Source: 'Nostoc azollae' 0708 (lineage in GTDB: Bacteria; Cyanobacteriota; Cyanobacteriia; Cyanobacteriales; Nostocaceae). Taken from it: a stretch of 64,000 nucleotides of DNA. The position numbers and the translations under genes are program-made. The stretch is taken from assembly GCF_000196515.1 (NCBI RefSeq), contig NC_014248.1, positions 186,001 to 250,000 on the forward strand, in the 5' to 3' direction. Each line of letters opens with the position of its first letter. The stretch's first letter is position 1. Positions 29,216 through 40,085 of this stretch are shown piece by piece. The notes beneath the pieces were generated by a model. It had not been told where the DNA came from. It worked only from the letters and a program-made list of their open reading frames with translations, and made no database searches.

Positions 29216-30849
29216 ATGGGAGTTGTGGATAATTCTGTTGTGAAATCAAAGCTTCAAAAAATGGAAATTCAAAACCTAGACCATTTAGGCATCGTAGCAG
29301 GAATAATAGACGCCATAGGAGTAGTAGAAATAACCCTTGAAATTGGAGAGAAAGTAAGTCCGGGTCATGTAGTAAAACCCATGATAATCAACGGGTTAGG
29401 ATTTGTATAAAAACCCTTATATATCTTTCCACAAGATTTTAAAACAATAGCCTGTGACCATCTAATAGGAGCAGGAGTAACACCAGAATATCTCAAGGAC
29501 GATAAACTGGGGAGAGTCATGGATAAACTTTTTATAAAATGATTGGATAGAATATTTTTTATTATCGCCTTAAAAGTAGCCCAAAAATTTGGAGTATCCC
29601 TATGAGCAGGGCATCTAGACTCATCATAAATGGACCTACATGGGCAATATAATACCAGCTTACCAGAAGTAATATTTGAGAGTCAAAAAGTAGGAAATAA
29701 TCAAGAAATAGAAGAATTAGCAGTAAAATCACCAAAAGAAATAACCATCACCTACGGTTATTCTGGTGACCATAGACCGGAGTTAACATAGTTCATCATA
29801 GAAATGATATGTTCAGGAGATGGAGACATACCAATATATATTTTTATAACTAGCATCGGGAAACCAAGCAGATTCATCATGCTTTGCTAAAATAGCAGTA
29901 GAGTACCAAAAACAGTTAAAAGTTAACAGTCTCATAGTAGCATACTGGGCCTTATATACAGGATCAAATCTGAAGATGATATCAGATTTAAGCTGGTTAT
30001 ATCCAGTGCCATTAAGCGTACAATCAGCACAATGATGAATATCAAAATTACGAGAACCAGAATTTGTTAATCGTAACTTACCCGGATATAAACTAGCTTC
30101 AAAAACAGTAAATTATGCAGTAATATAACAAAGATAGTTAGCAGTGCAAAGTCAAGAAACAAGAGAATCAGACCTGGGTAAACTCTCACAAAAAATTACC
30201 AAGGCACAATCAAAAGCTGTGCAAGATTTGAAAAAGTTATCACCAGAAAGATTTTCTAAGGGGTTATCTAAACTATTAAAACAATTCAAATATCACCAAA
30301 TTAACCATAGTAAAGTTACTCAAATCAAATCTAAGAAAAAACATAGGTCAGGAGAGATATCCTCTGAAATATCAGCTACATTCTCCCAGAATGAAAGTAA
30401 AATTAATACAGAATTTCTGAGGGCAGGGCCTTTTATCATTGCTACAAACCTTTTGGATTCCAATGAACTTACCCATGACTCCATCTTGAGTGAATATAAA
30501 GCTCAACAGTCTTGCCAGAGAGGGTTTGCTTTTCTCAAAGACCCATTATTTTTTGCAGACAGTATTTTCCTAAAAAGTCCAGAGAGAATAGAGTCCCTGG
30601 GCATGATGATGGGTTTATGTCTGCTGGTTTATACTTTAGGGCAACGACAAATCAGAACCGCTGTGAGAGAGTCTAAATCAACAGTAAAGAATCAATTGGG
30701 CAAACCAACTGACCGCCCCACTTTACGCTGGATTTTTCCATGCTTTTAGTCTATTCATTTAGTTACACTAAACCAAGGAAAACACATCTCTCACCGGACT
30801 TAAGAGAGAGATTTCACTGTGAATCTTTTACCAGAGCATTGTTTTCCCT
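29216..30849 (+). pseudogene. IS1634-family transposase (DUF4277 N-terminus), broken
   Basis: 29216-29410 encodes KMEIQNLDHLGIVAGIIDAI and MIINGLGFV, the DUF4277 N-terminal domain of IS1634-type transposases. Decayed pieces in other frames follow: DFKTIACDHLIGAGVTPEYL, DDKLGRVMDKLF, YGYSGDHRPEL (a catalytic-core block) and IPIYIF. From 30144 a 201-residue open piece gives the C-terminal part, with LLDSNELTHDSILSEYKAQQ and CQRGFAFLKDPLFFADSIFL, which contains the last conserved acidic region. At least eight stops or shifts are present. Confidence 0.85.
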
Positions 30850-31549
30850 ACTATCAATTACTTACCTGATTTTTCTCTGTATTAATTTAATTTCTATCAG
30901 AAAATAACCTAATATCCTTGATTTATAACTCTATTTTACTAGAATTTCTTTTTTTACTTCAATCTATTAGTCTAAGTTATGATTTATCTCTTGAATATCT
31001 TCATTTATCTGTTGACTCCTCTGGGCGGTGTTCTTTCTGATTGCTCCTTATTGATAATAGCTTTTGATGCTATTTTTGGTGCTTTACTGTTTCTCCAATG
31101 CCTTTTTTCACTGCATATGTTCCTTTTTATGCTCCCTTGGATTTTCTCTCTCCGTAATTTCTCTCTGTGGCACTTTAGGGTGGAGAATGTGGGTTATAAC
31201 CCCGACCGTGTTCAACAAGGACAAAACCCCTTACAACTTGATTCCCGCACTCCCAGAATACCAGTTGAACAGTCGATGTATATGGAAAACCGCTTCAAGA
31301 TGTTAACCAAAATAAACCCAGAAACGGCTAAACAATTACTCAAACAAGCCCAAGAGGATGTTAATATCCGTTGGCAAATGTACCAATATTTAGCCGCCAG
31401 AAAATTACAAGAAAATCACATCAAGAACCAGAACCAGAACCTATTCAAAATATCACTAAACAACCAGAAGCAAATAATAACCATAAGGGTTTAACAGCTT
31501 CTATCTAATATCAAAATAACTGTAGGTTGCGTTAGCTTTAGCCTAACGC

Positions 31550-31836
31550 ACCAATCACCAATCACCAATCACCAATCACCAATCACCAATCACCAATCAC
31601 CAATCACCAATCACCAATCACCAATCAGCAATCAGCAATCACCAATCACCAATCACCAATCAGCAATCACCAATCAGCAATCACCAATCAGCAATCACCA
31701 ATCAGCAATCACCAATCACCAATCACCAATCACCAATCACCAATCACCAATCAGCAATCACCAATCAGCAATCACCAATCAGCAATCACCAATCAGCAAT
31801 CACCAATCAGCAATCACCAATCACCAATCACCAATC
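31550..31836. repeat. Tandem array of 41 heptamers (ACCAATC / AGCAATC)
   Basis: Exactly 287 bp, 41 uninterrupted 7-bp units, most ACCAATC and a minority AGCAATC. In the middle and right half the two forms tend to alternate, giving a 14-bp higher-order period. It fills the space between the nifJ end (31508) and the next ATG (31846). Short tandemly repeated repetitive sequences with 7-bp units are typical of heterocystous cyanobacteria. The 7-bp period is not a multiple of 3 and no frame was coding. It is not a CRISPR: there are no spacers. Confidence 0.95.
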
Positions 31837-31845
31837 GTAAAATTT

Positions 31846-32884
31846 ATGAACTTAACAACAACATATTTGGGTTTAGAATTAAAGTCACCTTTAGTTCCTT
31901 CAGCTTCTCCCCTCTCCCAAGAAGTTGACAACATTAAATTAATGGAAGATGCTGGTGCAAGTACAGTAGTTATGCGCTCATTATTTGAAGAACAATTGAC
32001 TTTAGAAAAATACGAACTTCATCATCATCTCACTTACGGTACAGAAAGTTTCCCTGAAGCTTTAACCTACTTCCCAGAACCTACAACTTTCCGAGTCGCT
32101 CCAGAAGAATATTTAGACCATATTCGCAAAGCAAAAGAAAAAGTAGAGATTCCCATTATTGCCAGTCTCAATGGTTGTTCTGTAGGAGGATGGACTAATT
32201 ATGCCAGTCTTATTGAACAAGCAGGAGCATCTGCCGTAGAACTCAATATTTACTATGTTCCTACAGACATAGACCTGACAAGCCACGAAATTGAAAACAC
32301 ATATATTATAATATAATATATTGATATTCTGACCAGAGTTAAAGCCGCAGTCACCATTCCTGTAGGTGTAAAACTCAGTCCCTAATTTACTAATACTGCA
32401 AATATGGCCAAGCGTTTAGATTATGCTGGGGCTGATTGATGGGTTAGTCTTATTTAAGAGGTTCTATCAGCCAGATATTAATTTGGAAACCTTAGATGTT
32501 AAACCTCATGTGCTTTCAAGTACATCTCAATCTATGCGTTTACCTCTGCGTTGGATAGCGATTCTCTATGGTCATATTCAAGGTAGTCTCACCGCAACTA
32601 GCGGTATTAACAATGCCCTTGATGTGATAAAAATGTTAATGGTAGGGGCAAATGCAACCATGCTTTGTTCTGTATTATTACGGCATGGTGTTGATCATAT
32701 TCGTAATTTGGAAAAATACTTACGAGAATGGATGGAAACACACAAATATGAATCAGTAAAGCAAATTCAAGGTAGTATGAGCCAAGTCAATTGTCCTAAT
32801 CCTAGTGCTTTTGAACGCGCTCAGTATATGAAAGCGTTGCAAAATTATCAACCAAGTTGGGGTAAGGTTTATACACTATGTTAG
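31846..32884 (+). pseudogene. Dihydroorotate dehydrogenase-like protein, broken
   Basis: The first 156 residues ([59 protein letters not shown]) match the DHOD-like TIM-barrel proteins that sit between nifJ and pfkA in Nostoc relatives. A short AT insertion (TATATTATAATATAATATATTG near 32300) ends the frame. Homology resumes as ILTRVKAAVTIPVGVKLSP, stop, FTNTANMAKRLDYAGAD, stop, and then in the frame of 32423 as HIQGSLTATSGINNALDVIK and YMKALQNY. Two or more frameshifts and two stops make it a pseudogene. The exact substrate of intact relatives is not established; they are distinct from pyrD. Confidence 0.88.
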
Positions 32885-32990
32885 GGGACTGGGGACTGGG
32901 GAGAAAGGGAGAAGATTTTTCCCAATGACCAATTATCAATCCGCAGTCCCTAATTATGAATTACGAATTACAAGTTACTAATTACGAATT

Positions 32991-34067
32991 ATGCACAAAG
33001 GTATCGGTATTCTGACAAGTGGTCGTGACTCTCCTGCTCTAAATTGTGCAATTCGCGCAGCAGTCAGTCATGCTAATCTTACTTACAATTGGGAAGTGGT
33101 CGGTATTCCTTATGCCACACAAGGTTTATTAGAACGGCAAACTGTTCTTTTAAGTATGCATGGTTGGGATTTACGCGGTATTGACCCTTTACTGAATATG
33201 GGAGGAACGGTTTTAGGCAGTGTCAATAAAGGGGATACCTTAGCTCATGCTGATGACATTTTAGCTAGTTATGAAGCGTTGGTTTTAGATGCTTTAATTA
33301 CTGTGGGTGGTGATGGTAGTTTAAAGATTATCCAGCAATTGGGAACTTTAGGTAATTGGCATTTGGTTGGTATTCCTAAGACTATTGATAATGATGTAGC
33401 TTTTACGGAAGTCTCTATAGGTTTTGACACAGTAATTAATACTATTGTCGATGCTATTAATTGTCTCACGTTTACGGCAGCAAGTCACGATTCCGTGATG
33501 ATTGTGGAAGTGATGGGACCGTACTGCAGGTCATTTAGCACTACACTCAGGGATTGCTGGTGGTGCAGATGTAATTTTAATTCCTGAATTCCCCTATACT
33601 ATCACAGGTTGATGTGAACATCTTAGCCAATTGAGCCATCGCTGGCGGCGTCAATTTGCCATTATCGTCGTTGCTGAAGGTGCTTCCCCTTGCTCAGAAG
33701 ATGTGGACAATGCAGCTAGTTGTTCTACTGCTAAATGTGGTCGTGGACAATAATAATACATCGCTGAACAAATTGCTAGTTGCAGTAATAATCAACTTGA
33801 CATGACACCAGGGTTTCTGTTTTAGGACATATTCACCGTGGTGGTATTCCCTCTGCTTTAGACCCTCTCACAGCTACAGTTTTCGGTAAAACAGCAGTTA
33901 ATTTAATTGCCCAAGAAAAATATGACCAGATGTTATCCTGACAAGACAGACAAGTTGTGAATGGGAAAATCCACAACGTTTTAGATCAAAGTCCCTCACT
34001 TGTTGATCCTCACAGTTATTTAATCGAAACTGCTCAATCTTTAGGAATTTATGTAGGGAATAGTTAG
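32991..34067 (+). pseudogene. pfkA: 6-phosphofructokinase, broken
   Basis: MHKGIGILTSGRDSPALNCA is the ATP-binding N-terminus of PfkA but with SGRDSPALN in place of SGGDCAGLN. Further on are VGGDGSLKI and GIPKTIDNDVAFTEVSIGF, which holds the catalytic TIDND. Near 33515 a frameshift breaks the frame; the right reading continues as [20 protein letters not shown], stop, and VVAEGASPCSEDVDNA, stop, then another shift to VLGHIHRGGIPSALDPLTAT and LDQSPSLVDPHSYLIETAQS. The gene would be about 359 codons, normal size. With nifJ and ppsA also dead, this copy of upper glycolysis control is lost; another pfkA copy may exist elsewhere. Confidence 0.92.
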
Positions 34068-34141
34068 GTTTTAGGGCATTGGGCATGGTAAAATTAATCA
34101 ACTACTGCCTTTTACCTTTTATCCGTTCCCTGTTCCCTTAT

Positions 34142-37100
34142 TTATGAATTACGAATTATTTGATTTAAGTTTCTTAATAACTCATTGGCAGTGTAGGGTT
34201 TGAATAAAACGGATTGCACTTCCATTTCGTCTGATTCTGGGAATACATCTTTTGTATTTAGTCCACTACAAGCAATCACTTGAACTTTTGGGTTCATTTT
34301 TTTCAAGGTGCGAATAGCGGTTATCCCATCCATTTCTGGCATCATCATATCCATCAATACTGCGCTGATATTTTTTTTGTGTTGGGCATACAGTACGATC
34401 GCTTCCACTCCATTACTAGCAGTTAGGGTTTGATAATTGTGGTTTTCTAGAATAATTGTGGCTACATCACGAATTTGAGGTTCATCATCTACTACCAAAA
34501 TTAACTCTCCTTGTCCTGATGGTATTTTCGATTGATCTATATCAGGAACTTGAGGAGATTCTACAGATGGTAAGAATACCTTAAATGTACTGCCTTTACC
34601 CACTTGACTGGATACTGTTACAAAACCATTATGGCTTTTAAGAATTCCTAAAGCAGTTGACAAACCCAATCCTGTTCCACCTTTAAATTCTTTCGTGGTG
34701 AAAAATGGCTCAAAAATTCTATCTAATATTTCTTTAGTCATTCCTACACCTGTATCGGTGACAGTAATAACAATGTAATTGCCAATTTTGGATTCAATCA
34801 GCATCCGGGTGTAAGCTTCATCAATATAAATATTTTCTGTAGTAATTGTGAGAGTGCCACCTTCTGGCATAGCATCACGGGCATTAACTACCAGATTCAT
34901 TAATACCTGATGTAGTTGTGTGGTGTCTCCAGAAACAGTCCACAGGTTTTCTGGAATTTGGGTGGTAAATTCGATAGATTTGGGAAATGTTTGTTTACCA
35001 ATTTGAATAATTTCTGCAATCAGATGTTTCACTTGGACAATACCTCTTTCTCCTTTTAATCCCCTGGCAAAAGATAAGACTTGTTTGACTAAAGCAGCTC
35101 CACGTTGAGCATTATTTTCTATGATTGCCAATAGTTGGGGATGACGTTCTTCATCTTTGGCAAATCTACCTTTTAGTAATTGTGCTGCTCCTAAAATGGG
35201 AGTTAATATATTATTTAAGTCGTGGGCAATACCACCAGCTAAAGTACCAATGCTTTCTAATCGCTGGGTGCGGAAAAACTGTTCTTCCAGTTGTTTTTTC
35301 TCTGTAATGTCACTATCTACAATCAAGATAGATTTTGGTTGACCGTCGGCATCAAACATCAGTGTCCAACGACTTTCAACAATAATTTCTTGGCCTAATT
35401 TTGTTTTCTTACGTAGCTCACCTTGCCAAGTTCCCAATTTAACTACTGTTCTGAGTGCGCTTGATTCTTGTTGTTGTGTAGTTTTAGAACAGAAAAGATC
35501 CTTGAGGTTTTTACCCACAGCTTCATGTTTCTGCCAACCATATATTCTTTCTGCACCTTGATTCCAAAATAAGATTTTTGTCTGAAAATCTCGCACGAAA
35601 ATGGCATCGGTAGCGATATCTAATAATGCTGCTTGTTCATAGAGTTGGTGCTCTGTTTCCTTGCGTTCAGATATATCTCTAGTTGTACCAATCATCCTGA
35701 TGGGCTGACCTTGTTGGTTGTGGTAGACCTTTCCAGTACCCCTTAACCAGTGTAGGCTGCCGTCAGGCCAAACGACGCGATATTCTACGGCAAATTCGCC
35801 TTCTTGTTCAATAGCGCGTTTCACTGCCTGAATGCAAAATTCACGATCTTCAGGATAGAAGAAATTGAAGAATTCTTCATGGGATGATGGACATACACTA
35901 CCTTTTGGTAGTCCATAAAGTGGCCCTACATTATCAGAGCAAATACATTGGTCGGTAATCAGGTTGCACTCCCATATACCCATGTTAGCATTTTCTAGGG
36001 CTAGAGTTAGTCGCGTTTCACTGTCTCGCAGAGATTCTTCAGCTAGTTTCCTGTCGGTAATGTCTTCGGTCAGACTACCATAGTAGTCAAGCTCGCCTTG
36101 TTCATTTTTAACGGGAAAGCATCTACCCCAAATCCAGCGGATTGATCCGTTCGGTTGTACGATGCGATACTCTAAATTAGCGCCTTCACCTTTTTGATGA
36201 TGCTCCTCTATTTCTGCCAAAATGCGATCGCGGTCTTCTGGATGAATCGCTTCTCTCCATGATTGAGGATTTTCCCGCAGACTTTGGCAAGAGCGTCCCC
36301 AAATTTTTTCATAAGCCGGGTTAATATATAGGGTTTCCTTACTATCCTTGGAGGCCATCCAGATTAGGGTATCGCTATTTTCGGTAAAGTATCGGAATTT
36401 TTCCTCAGTCTTCTTGAGTGCAGCTTCTGTTTGCTTGTGTTCTGTGATATCTTCGGCAATGCCACCAAAGTATTGAATCTGTCCTTGTTCATTTTTGATG
36501 GTAAATCTTCTAGCCCATAGCCAGCTTATTGATCCATCAGGTCGTAGAACTCGATATTCTAGAACGCCAGATTCATTATCCTTTTGACTTTGTATTTGTG
36601 CAATGACGCGATCACGATCTTGGGGGTGAACTCCCTCTATCCAAGATTTAGGATTGTTACCCATACTTGCTCTAGAACGACCCCAAAATTTCTCATAGGC
36701 AGGGTTCACATAGACGTTCTCTGTACAATCCACGGAAGCAATCCAAACTACTGCTTGAATGTTGTCGGCAAATTGGTGGAACTTATATTCACTCTCCCTG
36801 ACTGCTGCTTCTGTTTGTTTGCGTTCTGTTATATCTTCACCAATGCCACCATAGTATTGAATCTGTCCTTGTTCATTCTTGATAGGAAAACGTCTAGACC
36901 ACAACCAGCGTATTGAACCATCCAAACGGATAATACGATACTGTACGCTAATATTTTCACCCTTTTGATGCTGCTTCTCCACCTCTGCCATCATGGGCTC
37001 AAGGTCTTCTGGATGAACAGCTTCTATCCAAGATAGAGGATTTTCCCACAGACTTTGGCAAGAACGACCCCAAATTTTCTCATAAGCCGGGTTGATATAA

Positions 37101-38398
37101 AAGAGGGTGCTGCAATCTTGGGAACAAATCCATATATATGCTTCGAGATTTTCAGCAAATTGGCGAAATGTCTCCTCACTCTTCCGCAAAGCAGCTTGCG
37201 TTTCTTTACGCTCCTTGATTTCTTGTTCCAAAGCTTGATTAGCAACTATCAATTCTCTCCTGCGTTCTGCCACTCGTTGTTCCAACTCATCTGAGCTTCG
37301 ACGCAGTGTTTTCTCAGCTTGTTTCTGTACACTAATATTGCATATTAACCAACACCAACCAAGCCACTGACCTTGGCGATCATACACAGCCCTTAATCTA
37401 ATACTGGCGGGGAAGGGCACCCCTTCTCTCGGTTGAATGTAAATTTCCCATTCTTGGAAGTGCTGAGAAAGACTCAGATGGGAGAGAACATTATGGCGAT
37501 CTGATTGACCAAGAAAAATTGTAATTGGCTTGCCAACTAGGTACTTTTGATGCACACAGAGTAAAGATGAAGCTGCATGATTAGCCTCTTGAATAACACC
37601 CAATTTATCAGTTACTAAAAAACCATTAGGAGTAAATTCAAATAAATCTTGGTACCGTCGGCGCTCCGATTCCGTTATCTCACGAGCAGTAGCCAGTTGT
37701 TTATTTTGTTGGCGTAATTCTTCTTTAATAATTTGCAATTCTTCTAAGGTTTGCTGAAGTTCTTCATTAATTTGTATTTCTTTGGCTATTTTTTCCTCTA
37801 TCCATGTTTTCAACAAGTTATCAGTTTTGCCGCTTACTTTCTCTCGTTGCTGATAGTTTTCCGGGGACTGATTCGTGATATTTGTTAACGTTTGATTTAC
37901 AGCTTCAACAACACCAACAACCTTGACTAAATCTAACTCATGTAACAAGCTAGATTCATTAATTATGCCTACTAGATTTCCCTCATCATCAACAATCGGT
38001 AAATCCTGAACACTATATTGCTGCAAAAAGTATAAAACAGTTGAAATATGATCTAAATCGGATAGTTTCAATGTAATGACTGGTTGGGTCATCACTTCAA
38101 CCATTGTTGTCTTGGCTAAATCCATATTCAATGCTATTAATTTTAATACATCTGCAAGCGTGAATATTCCTAGTAACTGCCCTTGCTGTACTATTAAAAT
38201 ATAGCTATTTACTTTTTTCTGCTGTTTGCTGCGAAGTAATGATCTGGCAACATTGTATAAGTTGCAGCTATGATTTTCCTCCTGATTCATCAAGTTAATA
38301 GCCTCAATCACATGACTATCAGGGCTAATCGTCAAAGGGTAACGATCAATAACTTTATGTAAAGAAGGCAAATCAATTAGATGATCGTTGAATTGCAT
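34142..38398 (-). CDS. Hybrid histidine kinase with CBS pair, about six PAS domains and receiver
   Basis: A 1418-residue soluble protein. Residues about 10-165 hold two CBS domains (second with YSVQDLPIVDDEGNLVGIINE, an adenylate-type ligand site in the family). A coiled coil (about 200-245) follows, then PAS domains from about 250 to 1040; at least three have the repeated NPAYEKIWGRSCQSL / WIEAVHPED and GGIGEDITERKQ-type ends, signs of internal duplication. The kinase core has LAGGIAHDLNNILTPILGAA with the phospho-His, MNLVVNARDAMPEGG and FEPFFTTKEFKGGTGLGLS. A C-terminal receiver carries VLMDMMMPEMDG. It probably integrates energy state with redox or oxygen cues. The gene is intact and convergent with the pfkA pseudogene. 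Confidence 0.92.
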   Translation of the reverse strand: MQFNDHLIDLPSLHKVIDRYPLTISPDSHVIEAINLMNQEENHSCNLYNVARSLLRSKQQKKVNSYILIVQQGQLLGIFTLADVLKLIALNMDLAKTTMVEVMTQPVITLKLSDLDHISTVLYFLQQYSVQDLPIVDDEGNLVGIINESSLLHELDLVKVVGVVEAVNQTLTNITNQSPENYQQREKVSGKTDNLLKTWIEEKIAKEIQINEELQQTLEELQIIKEELRQQNKQLATAREITESERRRYQDLFEFTPNGFLVTDKLGVIQEANHAASSLLCVHQKYLVGKPITIFLGQSDRHNVLSHLSLSQHFQEWEIYIQPREGVPFPASIRLRAVYDRQGQWLGWCWLICNISVQKQAEKTLRRSSDELEQRVAERRRELIVANQALEQEIKERKETQAALRKSEETFRQFAENLEAYIWICSQDCSTLFYINPAYEKIWGRSCQSLWENPLSWIEAVHPEDLEPMMAEVEKQHQKGENISVQYRIIRLDGSIRWLWSRRFPIKNEQGQIQYYGGIGEDITERKQTEAAVRESEYKFHQFADNIQAVVWIASVDCTENVYVNPAYEKFWGRSRASMGNNPKSWIEGVHPQDRDRVIAQIQSQKDNESGVLEYRVLRPDGSISWLWARRFTIKNEQGQIQYFGGIAEDITEHKQTEAALKKTEEKFRYFTENSDTLIWMASKDSKETLYINPAYEKIWGRSCQSLRENPQSWREAIHPEDRDRILAEIEEHHQKGEGANLEYRIVQPNGSIRWIWGRCFPVKNEQGELDYYGSLTEDITDRKLAEESLRDSETRLTLALENANMGIWECNLITDQCICSDNVGPLYGLPKGSVCPSSHEEFFNFFYPEDREFCIQAVKRAIEQEGEFAVEYRVVWPDGSLHWLRGTGKVYHNQQGQPIRMIGTTRDISERKETEHQLYEQAALLDIATDAIFVRDFQTKILFWNQGAERIYGWQKHEAVGKNLKDLFCSKTTQQQESSALRTVVKLGTWQGELRKKTKLGQEIIVESRWTLMFDADGQPKSILIVDSDITEKKQLEEQFFRTQRLESIGTLAGGIAHDLNNILTPILGAAQLLKGRFAKDEERHPQLLAIIENNAQRGAALVKQVLSFARGLKGERGIVQVKHLIAEIIQIGKQTFPKSIEFTTQIPENLWTVSGDTTQLHQVLMNLVVNARDAMPEGGTLTITTENIYIDEAYTRMLIESKIGNYIVITVTDTGVGMTKEILDRIFEPFFTTKEFKGGTGLGLSTALGILKSHNGFVTVSSQVGKGSTFKVFLPSVESPQVPDIDQSKIPSGQGELILVVDDEPQIRDVATIILENHNYQTLTASNGVEAIVLYAQHKKNISAVLMDMMMPEMDGITAIRTLKKMNPKVQVIACSGLNTKDVFPESDEMEVQSVLFKPYTANELLRNLNQIIRNS

Positions 38399-40085
38399 AG
38401 GTAATCGTTGATTTTAATTATCCTATTGATTGAATAAAATTTTACTTTTAGGTTTGACACTTAAGACTAATTATTTTTGCTTCTTTTAGCTTTTTTATGG
38501 AGATTGAGGATTGATTAGGACAAAACCCTTGTCCACTAAGGATTATAAAGGACTCGGCTTCTTGCGTTTTAAATAAACAATCAACATAATCAGGCTTTCA
38601 ATGATTTTGAACCAGGTTTTCTTTAGCAATCCTATCTGAGATATGAGAAAATACGGTGGTAAAAAGTCTTGATTGATAAGGGTTTCAGGTATTTTCTATC
38701 TCACGAATGATTTAGGATTGCTATATAAAAATGACCGAAGACCCTTATTTTTTCATAACTTAATTCAGTTTACTATATTTTTTGTTAAATTTTCTAAATA
38801 CTTAACAAGTTAACAGACGATGATTAATCTAATACTCTAAATTCGTATAATAGTAGTCTGATGAGATTCATAATGATTGTTACAGAGCAGCCATACTGAT
38901 CTCATAAGCTATTACCTAATATACCACCCATATAAAAGGCTCCCTGAAAGGTGTAAATTTTATGCTATAGTTTACTTTGCGTATGGTACGGAGGTTATAG
39001 CATCTCGGAGATTCTTCACTATCTTTTTCAAATACTCTCTGCGATCACTAAAAATAAAAATCTTCACCTGTCCTTAGTATGGTGAACAAATGGATAATGA
39101 TAATCGATCGCATTCTTACCTATTAAAAGTTATCTCAGTAGCAACTTACGTGAATATAGTTTAGTCATTAAATTTACATACATTTTCAGGTGAGTGAACC
39201 ACATTTTGCTCAAACTTCTGCTTATGTAAGCGTGATTCATCAAATTTATCAAAATGTATAGGCTTTGTTGACTCCTATTTACTTTTCTTAACAAAACCTT
39301 GATTTACTTAATTAGTATATTCAGTAAATAATATCCAAGGTGAAAGGAGAGAATAAAAGTAATCTTTTAAAATAACTATTTTTTAAATATGACCAATAAA
39401 TAATTTCTTGATGGTACAAGTCCCCGGATTCATCTATGGAATCAATCCGAAATTTAAAATCCAAAATATCTTAAGAGGATATTTTAAAAGTTGTGGCGGA
39501 GGTATACAAAACTTTAGATCATCCTCAATACTCCTGAAAAAAGAGGACTTTGAACAGGTTATTACACCCTTTTCAAGTGGATTAGGGGGGATATGAATAC
39601 AATACTAGTACAGTACATAGCAGCCGTAAATAAACCAACCATTCCAAATCCCTGAAAAGCTCACACCGTATTCATTTCGAATTTTGTTGGCGCAGCCTGC
39701 TGGAAGCACTATTTTGTTAGCTTAGCTCTTCTGATAGAAGCATTTTGAATTCACGGCAGTACTAGACTTGTGCATTCATCCTCTGAGCCCCCAGATGTAT
39801 CCGTGAAGTGAATCCAAAATCATTCGAAAATGACTCCTGAACATTCAAAATCGGATGACAATACAAAAACATTTGTACTTGCAGACAGCTATGTTACCAT
39901 ATCGTAATTAGCAGAAGAAGTTACCAAATAGAATATAGCAGTCCTATTTGATTGGTATGATGTTCAGAATAATTTGAATCTGAATATTATGTAAAACTAT
40001 GCTATCAAAAGGAGTTTAATTTTTTATCTCTTACGGAAGTAGAGGGATATATTTTGTTTTGAATTTTGAAGGGATTTCATTAAAA
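38399..40085. other. 1.7-kb intergenic region; one MITE and inverted motifs, no gene recognised
   Basis: No convincing coding signal. Near 38633 and 38722 the words AGCAATCCTA and TAGGATTGCT form the ends of a roughly 95-bp inverted-repeat unit with ATCTGAGATA and ATCTCACGAA inside, perhaps a MITE. At 38998-39035 ATAGCATCTCGGAGATTCTTCACTATC echoes the outer arm of composite repeat D. A core-D MITE is at 39605-39765. The rest is AT-rich. Confidence 0.5.
39605..39765 (+). repeat. Repeat D core (MITE-like), copy
   Basis: Runs from CTAGTACAGTAC to GAATTCACGGCAGTACTAG. The central part differs from the 22939 and 47619 copies: it has GTTGGCGCAGCCTGCTGGAAG where those have a GAGACGCTACGCGAACG-type stretch. 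It shares that variant with 59006-59160 and with the fragment at 50369-50406. Confidence 0.82.

Larger units (their letters stand above)
27843..31194 (+). mobile_element. IS1634-type element inserted in nifJ, itself carrying an IS630-type element
   Basis: Ends match as inverted repeats: left CCACCTTCCGCACCCTAACTG, right (reverse complement) CCACATTCTCCACCCTAAAGTG. Flanks TAAAAC (27837-27842) and TATAAC (31195-31200) look like a 6-bp target duplication with one change; the exact edges are uncertain by a few bases. The left flank change turns a nifJ TAT codon into TAA. Without the inner IS630-type element the unit is about 2.2 kb. It contains the decayed transposase at 29216-30849. Confidence 0.78.

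Noticed and set aside
30979-31494. 171-codon ORF with hydrophobic N-terminus, apparently a membrane protein
   Set aside because: The first 72 codons are the right end of the IS1634-type element; the remainder is the 3' end of nifJ. It is a chance fusion.
31550-31836. Possible CRISPR array
   Set aside because: The units are contiguous heptamers without spacers; it is a short tandem repeat.
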